Shown here: positions 5,165 to 5,355 of the stretch, one piece after another | How positions within the stretch are numbered: the stretch's first letter is position 1 | Layout of the letters: every line of letters begins with the position of its first letter | NCBI GenBank assembly: GCA_030460725.1 | Contig: JAKECL010000168.1 | Location: 1-5,355, forward strand | Length of the DNA: 5,355 bases | From: Propionibacterium sp. | Lineage (GTDB): Bacteria > Actinomycetota > Actinomycetes > Actinomycetales > Actinomycetaceae | Direction of reading: 5' to 3' | Translations under genes and position numbers: made by a program | Notes under the pieces: model-generated | The model's database searches: none | What the model saw: only the letters and a program-made list of their open reading frames with translations | What the model was told of the DNA's origin: nothing

Positions 5165-5355
5165 ATGGACGAGGAATTCAGCGCTCATCTGCAGGAACTG
5201 AGACGGGGCACCATCGTGCTGGCCTGTCTCCAGCTGCTGCGCACACCGGGCTATGGCTACGGACTTCTCCAGGAGCTCGAACACCGTGGCTTCACCACCG
5301 ACGCGAACACGCTCTACCCACTGCTGCGCAGGCTCCAGAAACAGGGCTACCTCAC
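5165..5355 (+). CDS. PadR-family transcriptional regulator, N-terminal part (cut by right edge)
   Basis: From ATG 5165, 63 complete codons run to the right edge. The protein reads MDEEFSAHLQELRRGTIVLA, then a helix at 17-26, GYGYGLLQELEHRGF at 29-43 and TDANTLYPLLRRLQKQGYL at 45-63. The RRGT start of helix 1, the YGYGLLQEL helix and the recognition-helix pattern TLYPLLRRLxxxGYL are hallmarks of the PadR winged helix-turn-helix domain. The wing and the C-terminal dimerisation helices lie outside the window, so the subfamily and effector cannot be told. It is a cytoplasmic DNA-binding repressor. PadR genes are often followed by genes for a membrane protein or transporter they control; that region is not visible here. 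It is divergent from the nuclease gene and has its own palindromic operator, suggesting autorepression. Confidence 0.92.
   Translation, partial: MDEEFSAHLQELRRGTIVLACLQLLRTPGYGYGLLQELEHRGFTTDANTLYPLLRRLQKQGYL

Noticed and set aside
4840..5166. Minus-strand in-frame extension of the HNH nuclease by 109 codons, starting at 5166
   Set aside because: The extra residues resemble no part of DUF222 proteins, the stretch contains the LexA box and the -10 element placed for a start at 4839, and its ATG would overlap the padR start and promoter.
5277..5290. TCGAACACCGTGGC as a second LexA box
   Set aside because: Only the first half-site matches; the second half is not GTTCGA and it lies inside the padR coding region.
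1..5355. CRISPR array, insertion sequence ends or attachment sites
   Set aside because: No repeated spaced units, no terminal inverted repeats with a transposase, and no integrase or tRNA gene were seen.

Overview
The window is very GC-rich by eye, with strong G/C preference at third codon positions, and its protein families (DUF222/13E12 HNH endonuclease, a small lysine-rich basic protein, PadR regulator, C69 dipeptidase) together point to an actinobacterial (Actinomycetota) chromosome. I cannot name the genus. No insertion sequence, tRNA, rRNA or CRISPR array is visible.

Layout, left to right. (1) 1-310, minus: the N-terminal end of an alpha/beta hydrolase that runs off the left edge. (2) 384-497, minus: a 37-residue lysine-rich microprotein gene with a strong ribosome binding site, just upstream of the hydrolase on the same strand. 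(3) 498-788: a non-coding divergent region with several inverted repeats. (4) 789-1540, plus: a translationally coupled pair, an HVA1/TUDOR-like (DUF2945) protein and a DUF488 protein, overlapping by 4 bases (ATGA). (5) 1686-3221, plus: a complete C69 (PepD-type) dipeptidase with the catalytic cysteine at residue 3. (6) 3319-4839, minus: a complete DUF222-HNH (13E12-type) endonuclease, convergent with the peptidase; a compound hairpin lies in the gap. (7) 4840-5164: a non-coding divergent region carrying two promoters, each with a palindromic operator in its spacer. (8) 5165-5355, plus: the N-terminal winged-helix part of a PadR-family repressor, cut by the right edge.

The clearest regulatory story is at 4840-5165. 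The nuclease gene has a perfect actinobacterial LexA box (TCGAAC-N4-GTTCGA, inside an 18-base palindrome) exactly filling the space between a -35-like and a -10 element, and its -10 sits 6 bases from the ATG, so the mRNA is probably leaderless and DNA-damage inducible. The padR gene has a near-consensus promoter (TTGCCA, 17 bases, TATTAT) whose spacer is covered by a perfect 10+1+10 inverted repeat, and is also probably leaderless, which suggests autorepression. The remaining genes look like ordinary accessory or housekeeping genes; I see no evidence that all of them form one system.
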